Shown here: positions 26,801 through 39,548 of the stretch, in pieces
How the letters are laid out: the number at the start of each line of letters is the position of its first letter
How positions within the stretch are numbered: position 1 is the stretch's first letter
NCBI GenBank assembly: GCA_022316685.1
Contig: JAKJHU010000066.1
Span: forward strand, 1,426,001 to 1,490,000
DNA length: 64,000 nucleotides
Reading direction: 5' to 3'
Origin: Progne subis subis
Taxonomy: Eukaryota > Chordata > Aves > Passeriformes > Hirundinidae
Made by a program: the position numbers and the translations under genes
The notes under the pieces: model-generated
Seen by the model: only the letters and a program-made list of their open reading frames with translations
The model's database searches: none
What the model was told of the DNA's origin: nothing

Positions 26801-29800
26801 TGGTTATTCCTTAATTCAGCATTTCTGGGTTTGTGGCCAAATCTCTGAATATCTTCCCAATCAAGATATTTTCTGGAATCAGTTTTAAAGACTAAATGCA
26901 TACCTAAATTAATAGTCACTGGGATTTCCTGAACTCTTTTTCTATATCTCTTTTTCGTTTTCCTGGTTTTTGTTTTGGACAGCAGGGATTTAATGTAGTT
27001 TGGATAGGGCCATTAGAAGATGAGAAATTGGTTTCTAAGCAATAAGATCTTAGAAGAAGAAATTAAACCGAATTAAGAAAAAAATTGAAAGTTCATTTAC
27101 TGACTAATGAAATTATCAGCTTTTCTATATGTTAATAGAGAGACATGGCAGATAAAATAAAACAGTATTTTTATTTCTCTGGAAAACACAGCAAGGGGAT
27201 CAAGTTTACTAAAACGCATGGAAATCAAGACAAACCACAGTCATGTGACTTGCAATTTCTAGAACATCCTGTATGAGAACCAGGTCTAGAACAGGGTTTT
27301 CTTTAAGGAATAGCCACTGGGCACGGAGTATGTTTGACAACATTTCAGACTCCTGATGCTTGTTCTACATTCCATCTGTGTGGAAATAAAAAAGAAAAAA
27401 AATGGAAAATTAAAAGCATTTATTGATAAAGGGCAGAACCAGATGTCTCTCTCACTAGCAATGAATTGCAGGCAAAGGCTGACAGAGTCAAGCAATTGAA
27501 TGAGCCAGGAAAAAAATAAAAAAATAAAGAGAAGGGAATAGATCATTTGATTTTGCCGATTTTCAAATGCAGTTATTCTTTTCAAGAAGCTAATAATTTA
27601 AACACCAGCTAAAGAGTGTCTGTATCTGGATATCCCTCTCAAAATGTCCACTTTATCTAGGAATGAGTATATTTAAGTGGAAAGATACTGAAAAAGTTGA
27701 AAATTAATGTTGCAGTTAATTACTACCTATGACTGCTGGGACAGTGTTAGGCTTTTCTTCCAGGACTACAATTTCTTTGTCACACTAACCCACAAGGATA
27801 AAAGAAAAGAGTAATAATAATAATTTTTTAGAAAAAAAAAAAAAAATTAGTAGATCACAAACGCCATTTTCCTGAAAGAGCAATAGCTACATATCTGGAA
27901 TAATCATGGTTGTAAACTCTCAAACTCCAGGGTAAGATCCACACAAAAATTTAAGAAATGAACCGGGATATGAAAATCATAAAGCAAAACTCTCAGGTTG
28001 CTGTTATTGTTTCTCTGTAAAAACCTAAAGTGGCTCACAATACATAGGCTGAGGGGAAATCAAGGACATAAATTCCCTGCATGCTCCTCTGCAGGGGTTG
28101 AGTCTGTGCCTGACACAGAGGGGAGCAGGGCACAGCTGGACATGTCTCCTTCCAGGATAACGTGGACACAGCTCTCTGCTTCCAGACTAAGCTGAGCAGA
28201 AGCGGGCAGGAACACATCCCTTCCAGCCTAACCAAAGGCTGGAGCACTCACAGGCATGGACTAAGTCTCTCCACAGTACAATGCCCTAAGTCCTGCCCTC
28301 AGCTGTGACAATATGCTGCCCCTGATTGTAAGTGATGGGTAAACTCACAGAATATGGCCCAGGAGGCTGGTGCAGGATCTTCCTCACAGCCCTTACATCA
28401 ATGTTTGTTTCGGAGCTTTTGAACCTGACTTTAAGTATTGCCACCACTTGGCTGGCAAGGGTGAAACCGTCCCAGGGCAGAGAACACACTCACGATACCC
28501 AGCCTTCTTCAGCTGAGTCGTAAGAGGCAAGAGAATGCAGCTGTTCCATCCATATAAACTATTTTTTTTTCATATTTGTGTTAATGGAAAGGAAAAAAAA
28601 AAATAAATCACCAAACAGGCACTATTGGTACAGTAGGCAACTCCTCCGTGAATTGGCTCATTTAGGCATTCATTTAAATACAGTAATTAAGATTTAACAC
28701 AAAACAGAAGCTGCTTTCAGATGTCATTTTGAAGGCCAGATGATCTCCTCTTTATTAATATTATAATTTTAAACTATTGTCAGCTGAATTTTCAAGAATC
28801 AAGCTGTGAGGAAAGAGAATACACTACTGAAGTGTGTCCTATTTACATAACCCAGTCTCAATGAAAATGAGAGATCGATTATAAATCTGTGATACAGAAG
28901 ATGGAGAATTGCACCACTAAATGTCAGGGAGCTTTATCTGGACGTTAGGAGGGAATTTATACCTTCAACATCTGCCATTCACCTTTTCTATTTAACACCA
29001 TATGGAAGAACACAACAGCGTTTAAGGCAACATATTTCTGAAAACCTTTATGAGAAAGCCAGCAGCTTACTGCAAATGAAAAATGAAATCCTGAAGGGAA
29101 CACAAGCACTTCTCCTCCTTTCCACAGCCACGGAGAATGCAGGAACGTGTTGGAAAGCAATAAAAGTATGATGATTCTAAAGGGGAATAATTATTTCACA
29201 ATTACTTGAGAACATTGCATTTATTGCTCCAATTAGTTTTTATTTTCCAAACAGGCATTCTTGTCCCTTCATTTTTCTTGTACCTATGAAGGTTTTTCTC
29301 GTTCTCCCACTCCTTTGCTAAGGAAAGCTCAGCCTTGCATTCTACCTATTTTATATTCCCTATTTTGTGATTTTAGCCTCTGGTTAACCTTGCCTTGACA
29401 ACAGTTTGTTTTAATCAAAGGAAATCATGTCAGGAGATGCAATATACTTTGCAACTATACTGAAAACACAAGAAATAATCCCCTATAGGAAACACCATGT
29501 GTGGAAATGAAGAAAAAAGAAAGAAAACCAAAACGTTGCCTCTCACTTTAGAAGGAAAGAAGTTTTTATTTGCTTAAACTATAAAACAATAACTTCTCTG
29601 TAGAATGTTGTCTTGACCAAGTGTACTCTTCCTATTCCAGGTGCTTTTAAAAATGAAAAGACTTTGTACACCTTTCCCCTGTATCGATTTGGTCAAATAT
29701 TTTTATATTAATCCATGAATTAATCATGAAATTTGAACAGTCCAAATGCTCATAAGATATCAAACATCCTAAAATGCCAATGAAATATTTAGAGTTATCA

Positions 29801-30366
29801 AAGTTGTTAGAGCAATCATAACTGATGATTAATTTGGATGATGAATACGTGTGGGGGAGGCTTAAAACTTGTGAGATCGTATCACAGGAAGTGAAAGATA
29901 TATTTAAATATTGATGTGCTGAGAGTTATCATAGGTTAACTTCTGAATGAGATTCTAGACAAGATGATGGGGAGAAGGACACCATGAAATTGTAATTACT
30001 TAATAGACATCCAAAGATTTATTTTCCTTTCTGAAGCTCCTTGGCAACAGTCAAAAAAATTTTCTTCTTTTTTGCTTTGCTTTTCATCAGTAGTGGCCCA
30101 AGGAACCTGTCACACAGGTAACTTAAATAAAAGTCATAATACGTAAAATAAAGCTATTACTGAGGCAAAGCTAGAATAAAATGCCAGTATAAGGATGAGG
30201 CTGTGGTCTTTAAAATACTCAACTGTCTATTTTCAGTTAGGAAATCACGGTTTGATATTCTAGTAATAAAAAAGACCAGAGAGTGGAAAAATTATTTTTG
30301 ACAGGATGTTGAGTTTCCCTGCAGCTACATTTAAAAACATAAATTTGTTATCTCCATATTTTTGTT

Positions 30367-30383
30367 AAAAAAAAAAAAAAAAA
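30367..30383 (+). repeat. Poly(A), 17 bases
   Basis: A simple A run in AT-rich CELF2 intron. Confidence 0.85.
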
Positions 30384-33300
30384 GTCCTATATTGCAGGTT
30401 TACTGCAGAAAATGAAGTTCCGGATTTCAAAGTGGAAGTATATCCTGTGAATGATGACATTTCTTATTTACTAAAGAGCAAGTACAAACAAAACGTATCA
30501 AAAATTGATCTTCACTGGCTTTTTAATCAGCAAATTGCATGTATATCTGATTTTGACTCATTTTTGATTAGAAGAGAAAGAAATTCAAAGGCTAAATATT
30601 ATTTCACATTATTGCCTTGTAACCCATGCAGTTGAATGCGCAGTGTTGAAGCATAATGTATTTTATTGGCATTCTATCCAGCTATCAAAAAATTAAAGTA
30701 AAATTTGAGTTTGTTTCAGTAGTAACGAACACTGATACTCATTTACGTTAAAGGTAATCCCAGGCACTGAAATGTCGAACATGGAACGGAAAAATCTTCT
30801 GTGGTATTGCAGAAATCAACATGGGAGGGGGTTTACAACGATGAGTACTTAATCCTCAAAGCAGCCACTTCACAGTCATCCAGTTGGCATGTACATGTAA
30901 GCCAGGGAAATCAGCAAATTACATTGAACTCAGATTTTATAACCTCACTTCGTAACCATTAACCCTCTCCTACCCTGTCCAAATACACACATACATTTCA
31001 TCTATATGTTTCACCTACACATATCTAAGTATTTTCCTCAGCACTGCCTCTTTCCCGCAGCGCACAACAGCAGTCAAACAATTCCTGATCCTTCCCAGAG
31101 CCCTCACCTAGCAGGGCTCTTTGCAGGCATGGTTAGAGCATCCAGCTTGCCATCTGTCCTCAAGAATAGAAGTTCATGCATTTTTATGCTTCATATCCTA
31201 GAGTATCTATTGTCCAATGACATGTCATTAATTAATTTTTACTAGTAAATTGCCATTCAGTCACTAACCAGGTACACCAATGCCATGCATACAGTTTAAT
31301 TATATACAGTCATGCTCAATGTATCTGATGTTCTATTTTATTTCTGGTCAGCTATATAGTAACAGCAGCAAAATTTGAAAGCAAGCAACATTTAAGAGCC
31401 ATTAACATTCACAGAGGTAAAAGCATTTTAACTTTGTAATTATCAGGCTGGCAGCTAACTTTCACACTAGGTATGCACTGAAAGTTATTCCTTGAAAAAT
31501 CCCCTTTTTCTCTCTCATTGAAATAATGGATGCTTCTGAAAATAAATCCCTTTACAAATAAATTTTAAATGCGCAAAGAAGAAGTGCAAGTGATACTGTA
31601 TGCTACCAATTTCCCAAAACATCTGATATGCCACCGGCATATTAAAACAAACAAACAAAAAATCCAGTTTTGCCAATTTGTGCTGTGAAAGAGAAGTGCT
31701 ATAAGTATATTCTGCTAATTGCCTTGCTCTGAAATAGGAAATTCCTTTCTGCTAAAGACTGAGCTGAGCTACACAGAATGGCTGGAGCAGATGGTGAGGT
31801 TAAAAGTTTTGTGCAGTGTGGTAACTCGGAGCGCGTTCTTGGATGCTCTGCGCCACCCCGTTAACGGCGCCAGCAGCTCGCTGCTCGCCTTGGGGGGCAG
31901 CTGAAGGGGAAGGTGCTCGTGTGCCCCTGACCCCTGATGCGTAATCAAACTGCATCCTCATCAGCACTGATTAGTCCAGAGAGTTGGGGACTTGCAAATA
32001 AATGTATGTCACCACTTGGCTAAGAAGGACAAGATAAAGATGGTTTGAAACAGCGGATGGCAGAGTGTTGGAAAGGTGGTGTAGCAAAGCTCTCACACAC
32101 AGCATTTGGCTTCAAGACTATTTCTGTAAGCAATAGAAGCTCCCAGAGTTTATGGCAATTTAGCCTCAGTATTAATTTGCATGCATGACACATGATCTCT
32201 GGAAATCATACCATCTCCACAATTACTTAGATCAGCAGGCAGAGCAAGGGTTGGTTAATACAAGGAAGCACATCACATCACGACCACTGATGATACAGGA
32301 CATGAAGTCTTTTTTCCTTCAAGAGATTACTTAGTCACCCCTCCCCCCAAAAAATGCTTGAGGAACCAGCACCAACCCTACAAGGATGCATGCATTTAAC
32401 AACTCCACTATCAAACTTCTGTGCTTCAAGACCTACATGGGAGCTGACGTTACTCTAGACTAATTTTTGTATCTTTGGACACACATTAAACTCTGCATCT
32501 AATGGACAGTGACTGTGTTTCAGCCTGTGTTAAAATATAGCATGGATGCTTCACAGAGAAAAGGAGTATGAAGAGAGCAATGCAGAAGAAAGAATTTGAA
32601 GTGGTACTCCCCCACCTCGAGAGGCAAATTGGAGATAAAGTTATATAAGCTTAAGTGACAACAGGGCATCATCAGCCACAGTTAATAGTGGCTTTGAGCT
32701 TGGAGATGTTTGTTAGCAGGATCTTTTCTGACTGCCTGGAAGGACAGCAGGTAGAAAGTCTAATCCAAGCTGAGATAATGAAAACAAGGGCAAGTTTGGC
32801 TGTGGCAGGTCCCTACACAGGGCTGCAGAGCAAGAGCTACCAATGTTCAACTGCTACTTCGTACCCTAATGGTCATACCTCCGCGATTTTTCTGTAAAAC
32901 AGGAGAAATTGACAGCACTTTTACCAAAGCTGACTAACGCCCATAAAACCTGGGATTTTACAATGGGAAGAGCAAAACACAATACAGAACTTTTTCGACT
33001 TTAAGATCACAAACTTAAGACAAGAGACAGGCAGCATTTACACACTTCGCTGTCCTTCAAGGACTGTAAAAATAGTGTAAGTCATCTGCACCAAGTACCT
33101 TCCCCCCTTGACTCTTGCCCCTCTCCCACACACTCACTAAACCTCAGCTGTCTGAACAACTGGCCACTACTGAATGCAGAACACTGCTGGTGCAAGGGAA
33201 AGCATTCTAACTCAGAGAAAGTTTGGTTGCCAGTAAAAAAGGCAATAAAAGTCTGAACAGCCTTAGATGGGGTCACAGTTTGCAACCTGATTTGTGCAAA

Positions 33301-33808
33301 TTGCAGGTGACACTCTCTGCTGCACACACGAGTTTATTTACACTTGTAACTTAAGCGCTGCCTCAACCAGAACAGCTTCAGCGCAGAGCCAATGACAAAG
33401 CCTCTCGCTTCGTTCTAATGTAACTCAAACAACGTTTGTCATCCTAAAGAAAGAAGGAAAAGCAACAAAATAAAAGATATTTTGTATACTGTAAAATAAC
33501 GCAGCACAGTCCTCACACTTCCTCTTTCAGATGTCTATTTCATCATTTCTAGCTTTCATTTTTTCATACAAGGCTTAAGTTACCTGAAAATACCTGCCAA
33601 TTGGCAGTGCCCAAGAGGATGATAATATAAACTTTCAGACCGAGATTAACAGAGCAGAGCCGGGCTAGGGGAATACTTCTCCTTCTGAAATTCCAGCATT
33701 CAGCGCCTTCCAATACCTCTCATCCCCACTTCAATTGCACATAAAACAACCATCCTCACCTTAATTAACACTCACCGTACCAGGCAGCTGTCAGGGACGG
33801 TATGGGGG

Positions 33809-33832
33809 AAAAAAAAAAAAAAAAAAAAAAAA
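33809..33832 (+). repeat. Poly(A), 24 bases, at the CpG island edge
   Basis: A pure A run about 100 bases outside the low-coordinate edge of the CELF2 CpG island. In CELF2 RNA it is a U run in the first intron, about 490 bases past the MTSSF donor. Confidence 0.9.
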
Positions 33833-34273
33833 GCCAAATCCTTGCGTTCTGCCTGGTACTCCCAGTAGAGGCTTAGTATTGCATCTGAATTTGAAAACTG
33901 ATGAAAATTTTCAAGGGCATTTTTATTCTGCCGGGAAGGGGTGAGAAGACACGGGTGGGTCCGGGCTGGGCGCAGGGGACAGGTGTCTGTGGAGGGCTCC
34001 GCCGGGCACGGAGGGGAGAGCGCTCAGCTACGCGCGACCGCTGCGCGTTTCTCCACGTTGCATCATCATCTTCAGCGGCAGCCGATAACCCCCCGCGCCC
34101 GCCGGCACCGACCTGCGGGACGCCCAACACCCCGGGAGGGGGCACGACACGGAGACCACCAAGTGACTTAGGAAGGGGGAGGTGGCCGGGGGTACGAGCC
34201 GCCCTTCCCCTCCCGCGGAAGGGACCCGGCCGGAGCTCCGCGCCCCGCGGCGAGGGCTCGGTGCCGGGCGGTA

Positions 34274-34296
34274 CCCGGGGCGGGGGTGGGGGGGAC
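34274..34296 (+). other. G-rich run with quadruplex potential just inside CELF2 intron
   Basis: Three G runs of 4, 5 and 7 bases, separated by one C and one T, occur 26 to 45 bases past the MTSSF donor. The longest run can be split, giving the four G blocks that a quadruplex needs. The Gs are on the template strand, so the quadruplex would form in DNA and not in CELF2 RNA. Confidence 0.4.
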
Positions 34297-34322
34297 CCGG
34301 CGGCAACCCCGCCGCCACTTAC

Positions 34323-34396
34323 ATTCTGTCAGAGACCAGCAAGCGGCCGTCGACCATCATCTCCGGAAGGAAATCCAGCTTGAACGAAGAAGTCAT
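34323..34396 (-). CDS. CELF2: CELF2 alternative first coding exon, MTSSF N-terminus (partial CDS)
   Basis: This is a first coding exon of CELF2, an RNA-binding protein with three RRMs that controls alternative splicing, stability and translation of mRNAs with GU-rich elements, in nucleus and cytoplasm. The exon encodes 24 residues plus two bases. It starts MTSSFKLDFLPEMMVDGRLL and ends with SDR, as in the known CELF2 N-terminus of this type; CELF1 has the related FKLDFLPEMMVDH. The start is well fixed: the ATG (34396-34394) has A at -3, and reading upstream in frame there is no other ATG before a TAA at 34663-34661. The exon ends AGAAT followed by a consensus GTAAGT donor (34322-34317) after codon base 2, which fits the Ile-Asn-Gly join known for this isoform. 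It contains no RRM; the RNA-binding domains lie in exons beyond the window. Compared with the mammalian form as I remember it, Asp replaces Glu after MMV and Ser replaces Pro before DR. Confidence 0.93.
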
Positions 34397-34640
34397 GCTG
34401 GGCTCCGGGGGCGCCGCGGCGGTCGGCGGGAGGATGCGGCGGGGCGCGGCGGATCCTACAACTGCGCCGGGCGGCGGAGCGGCAGGCACAGGTGCGGAGG
34501 CCTCCCCGCGGCAGCCGCCAGCCCCGGCAGTTGTCACATTTCTCTCCCCCTCTCGGTTTTTTCCGCCAATCCCCTCCGAAATCGACTGCTGAGGCAACTG
34601 TCGGTGGAGCGCCAGGTGCTGAGCGGGGAGGCGGAGCCAT
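34329..34640 (-). other. Possible overlapping upstream ORF in the CELF2 leader
   Basis: An ATG at 34640-34638 (minus) has a strong context, GAG before it and G after it. It opens a 103-codon frame that runs past the CELF2 start at 34396 in a different frame. It matters only if transcription starts above 34640. The peptide is Pro/Arg/Gly-rich and unlike any family I know, so I treat it as a possible translational control element and not as a protein gene. Confidence 0.35.
34534..34539 (-). other. Minimal start-stop upstream ORF (ATG-TGA)
   Basis: On the minus strand an ATG is followed directly by TGA, 138 bases upstream of the MTSSF start, with G at -3. Such AUG-stop elements are known to stall or slow scanning ribosomes. 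It acts only if it lies in the transcribed leader, which the sequence alone cannot show. Confidence 0.4.
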
Positions 34641-35426
34641 CTCCCCGCTGCGGCTCCCCGTTAACCCCTGCGCCCCCGCCGCCCCGGGAGAGGCCTATTG
34701 CCGCCGCCGGGCCGGGGGCCGCCCGCCCGGGGCTCCGCGGCTCCGCCCGGCCCGGCTCCGGGGGCGGCGGGACCCGCCCGGCGCTGCCCGGCCCCGCGGC
34801 CGTGCGGGGTGAGCCGAGCCCGGCGGGGCAGGGGCCCCGCGCCCCGACAGCCCGGGGCGGGCACTGCCCGCGGCACACGAGAGGGGTTCGCCCGGGCACG
34901 GCGCTTCCCGGTGCGGCCGGAGCCAAACTGGGGGCACTGGGAAGGTTTGGTCAGGTTCTGGGTGCAGGCTCTCACCACTCAAACTCCTGCCATTCAGACC
35001 TTGGCAGTCTTTTAAAATGCTCGGAGTGATGTTACTGGCTGGCGAGAGACTGGTAGTAACTCTGTCCTCGCTGATCAGAAAGAGGGATTTAAATAACTAA
35101 TGACGGCAAATCCTCTCATGCCTGTAACCTCCCAAAAACCCGCACCCAACCTCGCTGCTCTCAGAGCTGGCCGCGCACAGAAGTGTCACCACCGAGACGC
35201 ACACAAAATTCCACACATACAAATAGCTGGAGGCTTCCCCCCCCACGCCACCGCCCCCTGAAAATCTGTATAAATTTTCCTTTCCATCTCCAAGACCTAT
35301 TTGCTTCAATACAAAGCCGCTCCAGGCAAAAGAATATTAACATATTTACGAAGATTACTAGGTGATCTGAGCAGTCTAGACAGACAGAATGTTCCTCTCC
35401 ATTGTGTGCTCTTCTCCATCTGAATC

Positions 35427-35441
35427 TCTCTCTCTCTCTAG
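35427..35441 (+). repeat. Short (TC)n microsatellite
   Basis: About seven TC units just outside the CpG island. Confidence 0.8.
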
Positions 35442-38400
35442 GTTTTATAATTTGATTTGTTATGGATAATCATCACTTTCAAAAAGTAACAAATGCAAAT
35501 TAAAACCTGCTATGCTTAAACTTTTCAAAGAGCATTCTAATATAGAAATTAAATCTACCCATAAAAAAGTCAGGCCAAGTTTTGCTTAAATTTTCACCAT
35601 CGTTGATTTGATAGGAAAAAAAAATACAGAACAGGCAAGTTTTAGAGTCCAGTTTATTGCACTAAGAGACTTTTCAATTTTAAACAGTTAGAAAGGAAGA
35701 AAAACCCCTCAGGCTGCTAAAATTTTTGCCTACTTTGCAAGTCTAAAGAAAGAAAAGGTTCACTTGGCCCTCAGCATAATCCCTGTAGGACAGCTGCAAT
35801 CCTGAACAGATATCTATAGTGTTATTAATCTGCTCTGCTCTATATGTTCGCATAGTGTCCTCATCACCATGGCGCCTAAACATCCATGTGGAAAGGCACA
35901 AAAGCAAAGCTATGGCTCCTCTTTACTAAATTCATGGTGATTCCTTTACGCCACCCATCCATCACAGCGTAGGGCTGACTATACAGTGGATAAAAAAATT
36001 AACTGCAAAGTCCAAATGAAAGGAGAAACCAGCATAACTTTCTCCAGCTGGATGCAGCCACCTGGTTTTTGATCTGAGGCCTCCATGGTGGTTAATCCGG
36101 CCCAGAGCAGAGTTGGATTAACTTTCAATTTCAAAATCTTGCCACTGCAGAAGGGACAGATTTTAGCTCAGAAGAAATACAGGCTGCTCAGTGAGGATGA
36201 AGATATTCTTTTAACTAAGAAGTCTCCACCCCCACTTCTCCCTGTGCGACTGGATCTGCGTCTCTTTACTATGAGTTTTTTGGGGGCATGCTAAATCTAA
36301 GGGACTCCAGCCTGTCACTTCTAAGGACCACAGTCCCACTGCCGCTGACTGAAAAATAAATCCACACTTCACAGAGGATGCAAAGAGGGAGGAGGAGAGG
36401 ATCACAAATAATTTTGCTTAAAATATGCATATGGAATAGAGAGATCTTTATAAATTTGCCCCATTATGCAAGGTGTAAGTGCTTAAAAATGCTTCATTAA
36501 AACGTATGTTCTTTTGAAATATTTATTTTCCTTTTAATTACATGTGAATTAGCTGGAAGAAGCTGTAGGGAAGCCCTCTTACTGACTTAAGCCTTCTCAG
36601 CAGTTTGTTAAATTCTAGCCTCAAATCCCTTGAGGGAATAGTGGATTCAAAGCAGCTTTTAATCATACTATAAGGAGGGTGAAGTAGTATGTAAGTAGGT
36701 CATAGAGAAAGCATTACAAGTGCATAGGTTATTGCTTTATTTAACAACTACAGTGTAACACACTTTTCAAAGCACATTTGCTTTTGCCATTTAAAAGTTA
36801 GAAGCAGGAACAGGGTCAAATGCAAAAAAGAAACCCTCTCCATAAAAGATACCGAGATATGACTCAAGGAGAGCTTAGAGGGAAAAACTGCATTCGAAAT
36901 AATTTGGTTCTCAGACATAAATTATGTAGTGTCTGTGTATGAATTAACTCTCGATGGCAGAGGGTAAGTGGTAAGAAACAAAAAACCCTGAGTGTTTCTC
37001 ACACTGTTACAGGCTCAGCTCTGCTATTTGTAACATTAATGCCAGATTCTTGACCAGCGCATGTGTGCAAAATAGCAGCTTTTACTAAAAATTAAGGGAC
37101 AAGTGGAAGCTCTGATGTGTTGCTACAGTACAGAGGGAAATGGGGAGCAAGAGTGGCAAGTGAAACTGTGTTTATTTTCATGGCATAAATGAGACAATGG
37201 CTCTAAACACTGGCTTAGAGGAGCTGCATTATTGCTGCCCTCCAATATTAAGCTTTTTGAACTGGTGGAGCATATGGCAGTTTTGAGGGAGGAACCTAAA
37301 ATTTGGAATCGTCAATTCTCGGGCTTTAATCCTATTCCAGCTACAAAAGCTGCCTCCTATCCCTCCTCCCATCATTTCAGAGGCCCAGACCCTGTTTGGC
37401 TCATTTACTCTTTGTCCCTCAGTTTCTTCATCTGTCTGAGTGGGGCAGATGAAGCAGTTCCACCTCACCTTTGCACATTAGTTCAAGTGGCTTTTTGAAG
37501 ACAGAGCTACATACAGTTTCTCTAAACAACTCAACCTTTGAAAATTGCACATTTTTTCAGAGAAAAAATCAAAACAAACAAAAATAACCCCCAAAACGTT
37601 CAGCTGCAGAGGGCCAGGATTGAGCAGTGACTTGTCGTGTATATGAGCTCACTGTGACATCACTGCCTGTGGCTTCTTTCAGTGAGTGGTGAAGAGGGCA
37701 GACATCCCCTTCCCTTCCAGATCCCAGAGGCAAATCCAGTGTGGAACTCTCATCATGTCCCTTCTCCAGACCCCATCCTCACCCCATCCTTAATTGCCAT
37801 TCTTCTAATCAACTTGCCCCCCCTCCCCGTTCTGGGCCAAGGAAATGCTACTGTTGGAAGCACTTCAAGGGAAAGTTTCTGAATGATTTCACTCTCTCCC
37901 AAGCCTGCAAGGCAGTATGAGGAGAGTTCAAATCCTCTGCTTTATTCCCCCCTAAGCCAATGAACATGCTCGGGATTCAGCTTATCTCTGGCATCAAAGC
38001 AAGTTTCTAACAGAGGCAACAGAAGCAGAGCTCAGCGATGGCGGTGTAAATTTGGAGCTGGCTCAAATGACTCCAGTGGAATCACTCAGGATCTTCCACT
38101 AATGCGAGGGGGACCAGGAATCTGGTCCAGCTGGAGTCAATGAATGCAAATGAGTGGTTGCTATCTTTCACAAAGGAATAACCTTCCAGGCAAGCCATGA
38201 GCCTAGGAGTAGTGGTGCAGGCAGTGCAGCATTTTGGTTTGTGTGATGGGATCTGAGCCTACCTGCCTGGAAGGGAGGGAGCCCATCAGCCTAACTCTTA
38301 GTGGCAGAACTCTGGAGAGGCAGTAATGGGGAGGGGGCATGGAGATAAAGCAAAGCACATAAGAACTTGGGCAGAACTACAGAAAGGTGTAAAAATCATT

Positions 38401-38888
38401 AACAAAGCAAAAAGTAGTGCATTTCCTTGAACGGTAAAAAGTAATGGATGCAAATCTACAGCATTTTAGCATTTGTGATTACCTGGAACAGAACCGTCTT
38501 TGTCAGTTATGTGTAACACCAGAATAAAATTTTGAATTGTGTAGCCTTAACCTTTCAGTAGGGATTTGATATTTACTAAACCAAACACACAACAGTCTTC
38601 CACTCATTTTGAGAAATAAAATAACTTGCATATAACTGAAATCCTTTTAAAGAGAAAATGAAAATATTGGTTAAAGCTGATCAATGAATTTTAAGTATTT
38701 CAAATAGTGCTCGTGAGGCTCCCTCTGCTTCCGTAGGCTACTGTAGCTCACCAGTAATCTTCAGAAATAAACATCATTTAAAATTAGCCCTGTGGAAAGG
38801 TCCCTCAAATTAAGCATTTCTAGAGCTTTCACTTGAAGCGCATTGATATTATGTAAACTTGGTTGCTATAGTAAAACTTCCCACTCAC

Positions 38889-38917
38889 TTTTTTTTTCTT
38901 TTTTTTTTTTTTTTTCC
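38889..38917 (+). repeat. T-rich tract
   Basis: Two T runs separated by one C, followed by CCTTTCCCTTCC; a pyrimidine-only stretch of about 45 bases overall. Confidence 0.85.
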
Positions 38918-39455
38918 TTTCCCTTCCTATTTTATACCAGTGCTGAGGTGATTTCATCCCACTGTGGGTAAAGGGCCTTTGTTCCCTTTTGTGGGTAATA
39001 ACTCAGTCTTTCCGAAAACAATTAGGCAACATGTCATGGCACAAGGCAGATGCTACGTGGAATGGAGGGTTTCTTGGAAAGGCCTTTAATTTAGAGGAAC
39101 ACTCTTCTTGGGAACAGCACCAAATACATGGGACAGTCAATCATTACCCTCAGGTCCAATCCTGCACAGGACTAGTGCTGAGCAGAAGCTGCCCAGTAAC
39201 CTCTGCTCCTGTTGGGCTGTTCCTGAGGAGCTCAGCACTACATTTAGAGAATACTGAAGTAAAGCAGTAGCAAGCAAATTTTTTCATGACCACGTCTTAC
39301 CTTCCTGTTATTTATTTGCAGTCCTTTTGAAGAACATCACTATTGATCCACAGGTGTTACCTTTGTGTCAGTGTCTTGTGCATATAGACACAAGACCAAG
39401 GCTTTTGTCAACCCCGTCTTATCTTGACTTCTTGACTTGGCAACAGACATTGACG

Positions 39456-39510
39456 TGGTGTGGGGTTTTTTTTTTTGGGTTTTTTTTTTGTTTGTTTGGT
39501 TGGTTTTTTG

Positions 39511-39541
<31 letters not shown>

Positions 39542-39548
39542 GTTTTTT
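39456..39548 (+). repeat. T/G-only tract with (TTTTG)n
   Basis: A 90-base stretch of only T and G, including about five TTTTG units at 39510-39538. On the CELF2 strand it is A/C-rich. Confidence 0.9.

Larger units (their letters stand above)
17881..33929. other. CELF2 intron, 16 kb with almost no repeats
   Basis: No transposable element, exon or RNA gene is recognisable in this stretch, apart from short A/T runs. The absence of CR1 or LTR insertions over 16 kb in the first intron of the MTSSF transcript is compatible with regulatory constraint, or with ordinary low repeat density in birds. Confidence 0.6.
33930..34960 (-). promoter_or_regulatory. CELF2: CpG island promoter of the MTSSF-type CELF2 transcript
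   Basis: About 1 kb of very GC-rich, CpG-dense sequence stands out sharply from the AT-rich flanks and contains the MTSSF exon. It holds GC-box (Sp1-type) sites, for example GGGGCGGGG near 34277, and an inverted CCAAT at 34566-34570 about 170 bases before the start codon. No convincing TATA box lies close to the exon; TATTTAAA on the minus strand near 35087-35094 is a candidate for a more distal start. The transcription start cannot be fixed by eye. Long open frames on both strands here are Arg/Pro/Gly-rich and come from the absence of AT-rich stop codons. Confidence 0.85.

Noticed and set aside
33901..34383. 160-codon open frame on the plus strand
   Set aside because: Same reason: CpG-island shadow antisense to CELF2, with low-complexity composition.
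34397..34597. N-terminal extension of the MTSSF protein by 67 residues
   Set aside because: The frame is open upstream of MTSSF, but its first codon here is TTG, and there is no in-frame ATG before the TAA at 34663-34661.
34286..35029. 247-codon open frame on the plus strand
   Set aside because: It lies wholly in the CpG island opposite the CELF2 exon, is Arg/Gly/Pro/Ala-rich and has no domain; stop codons are rare in such GC-rich DNA.
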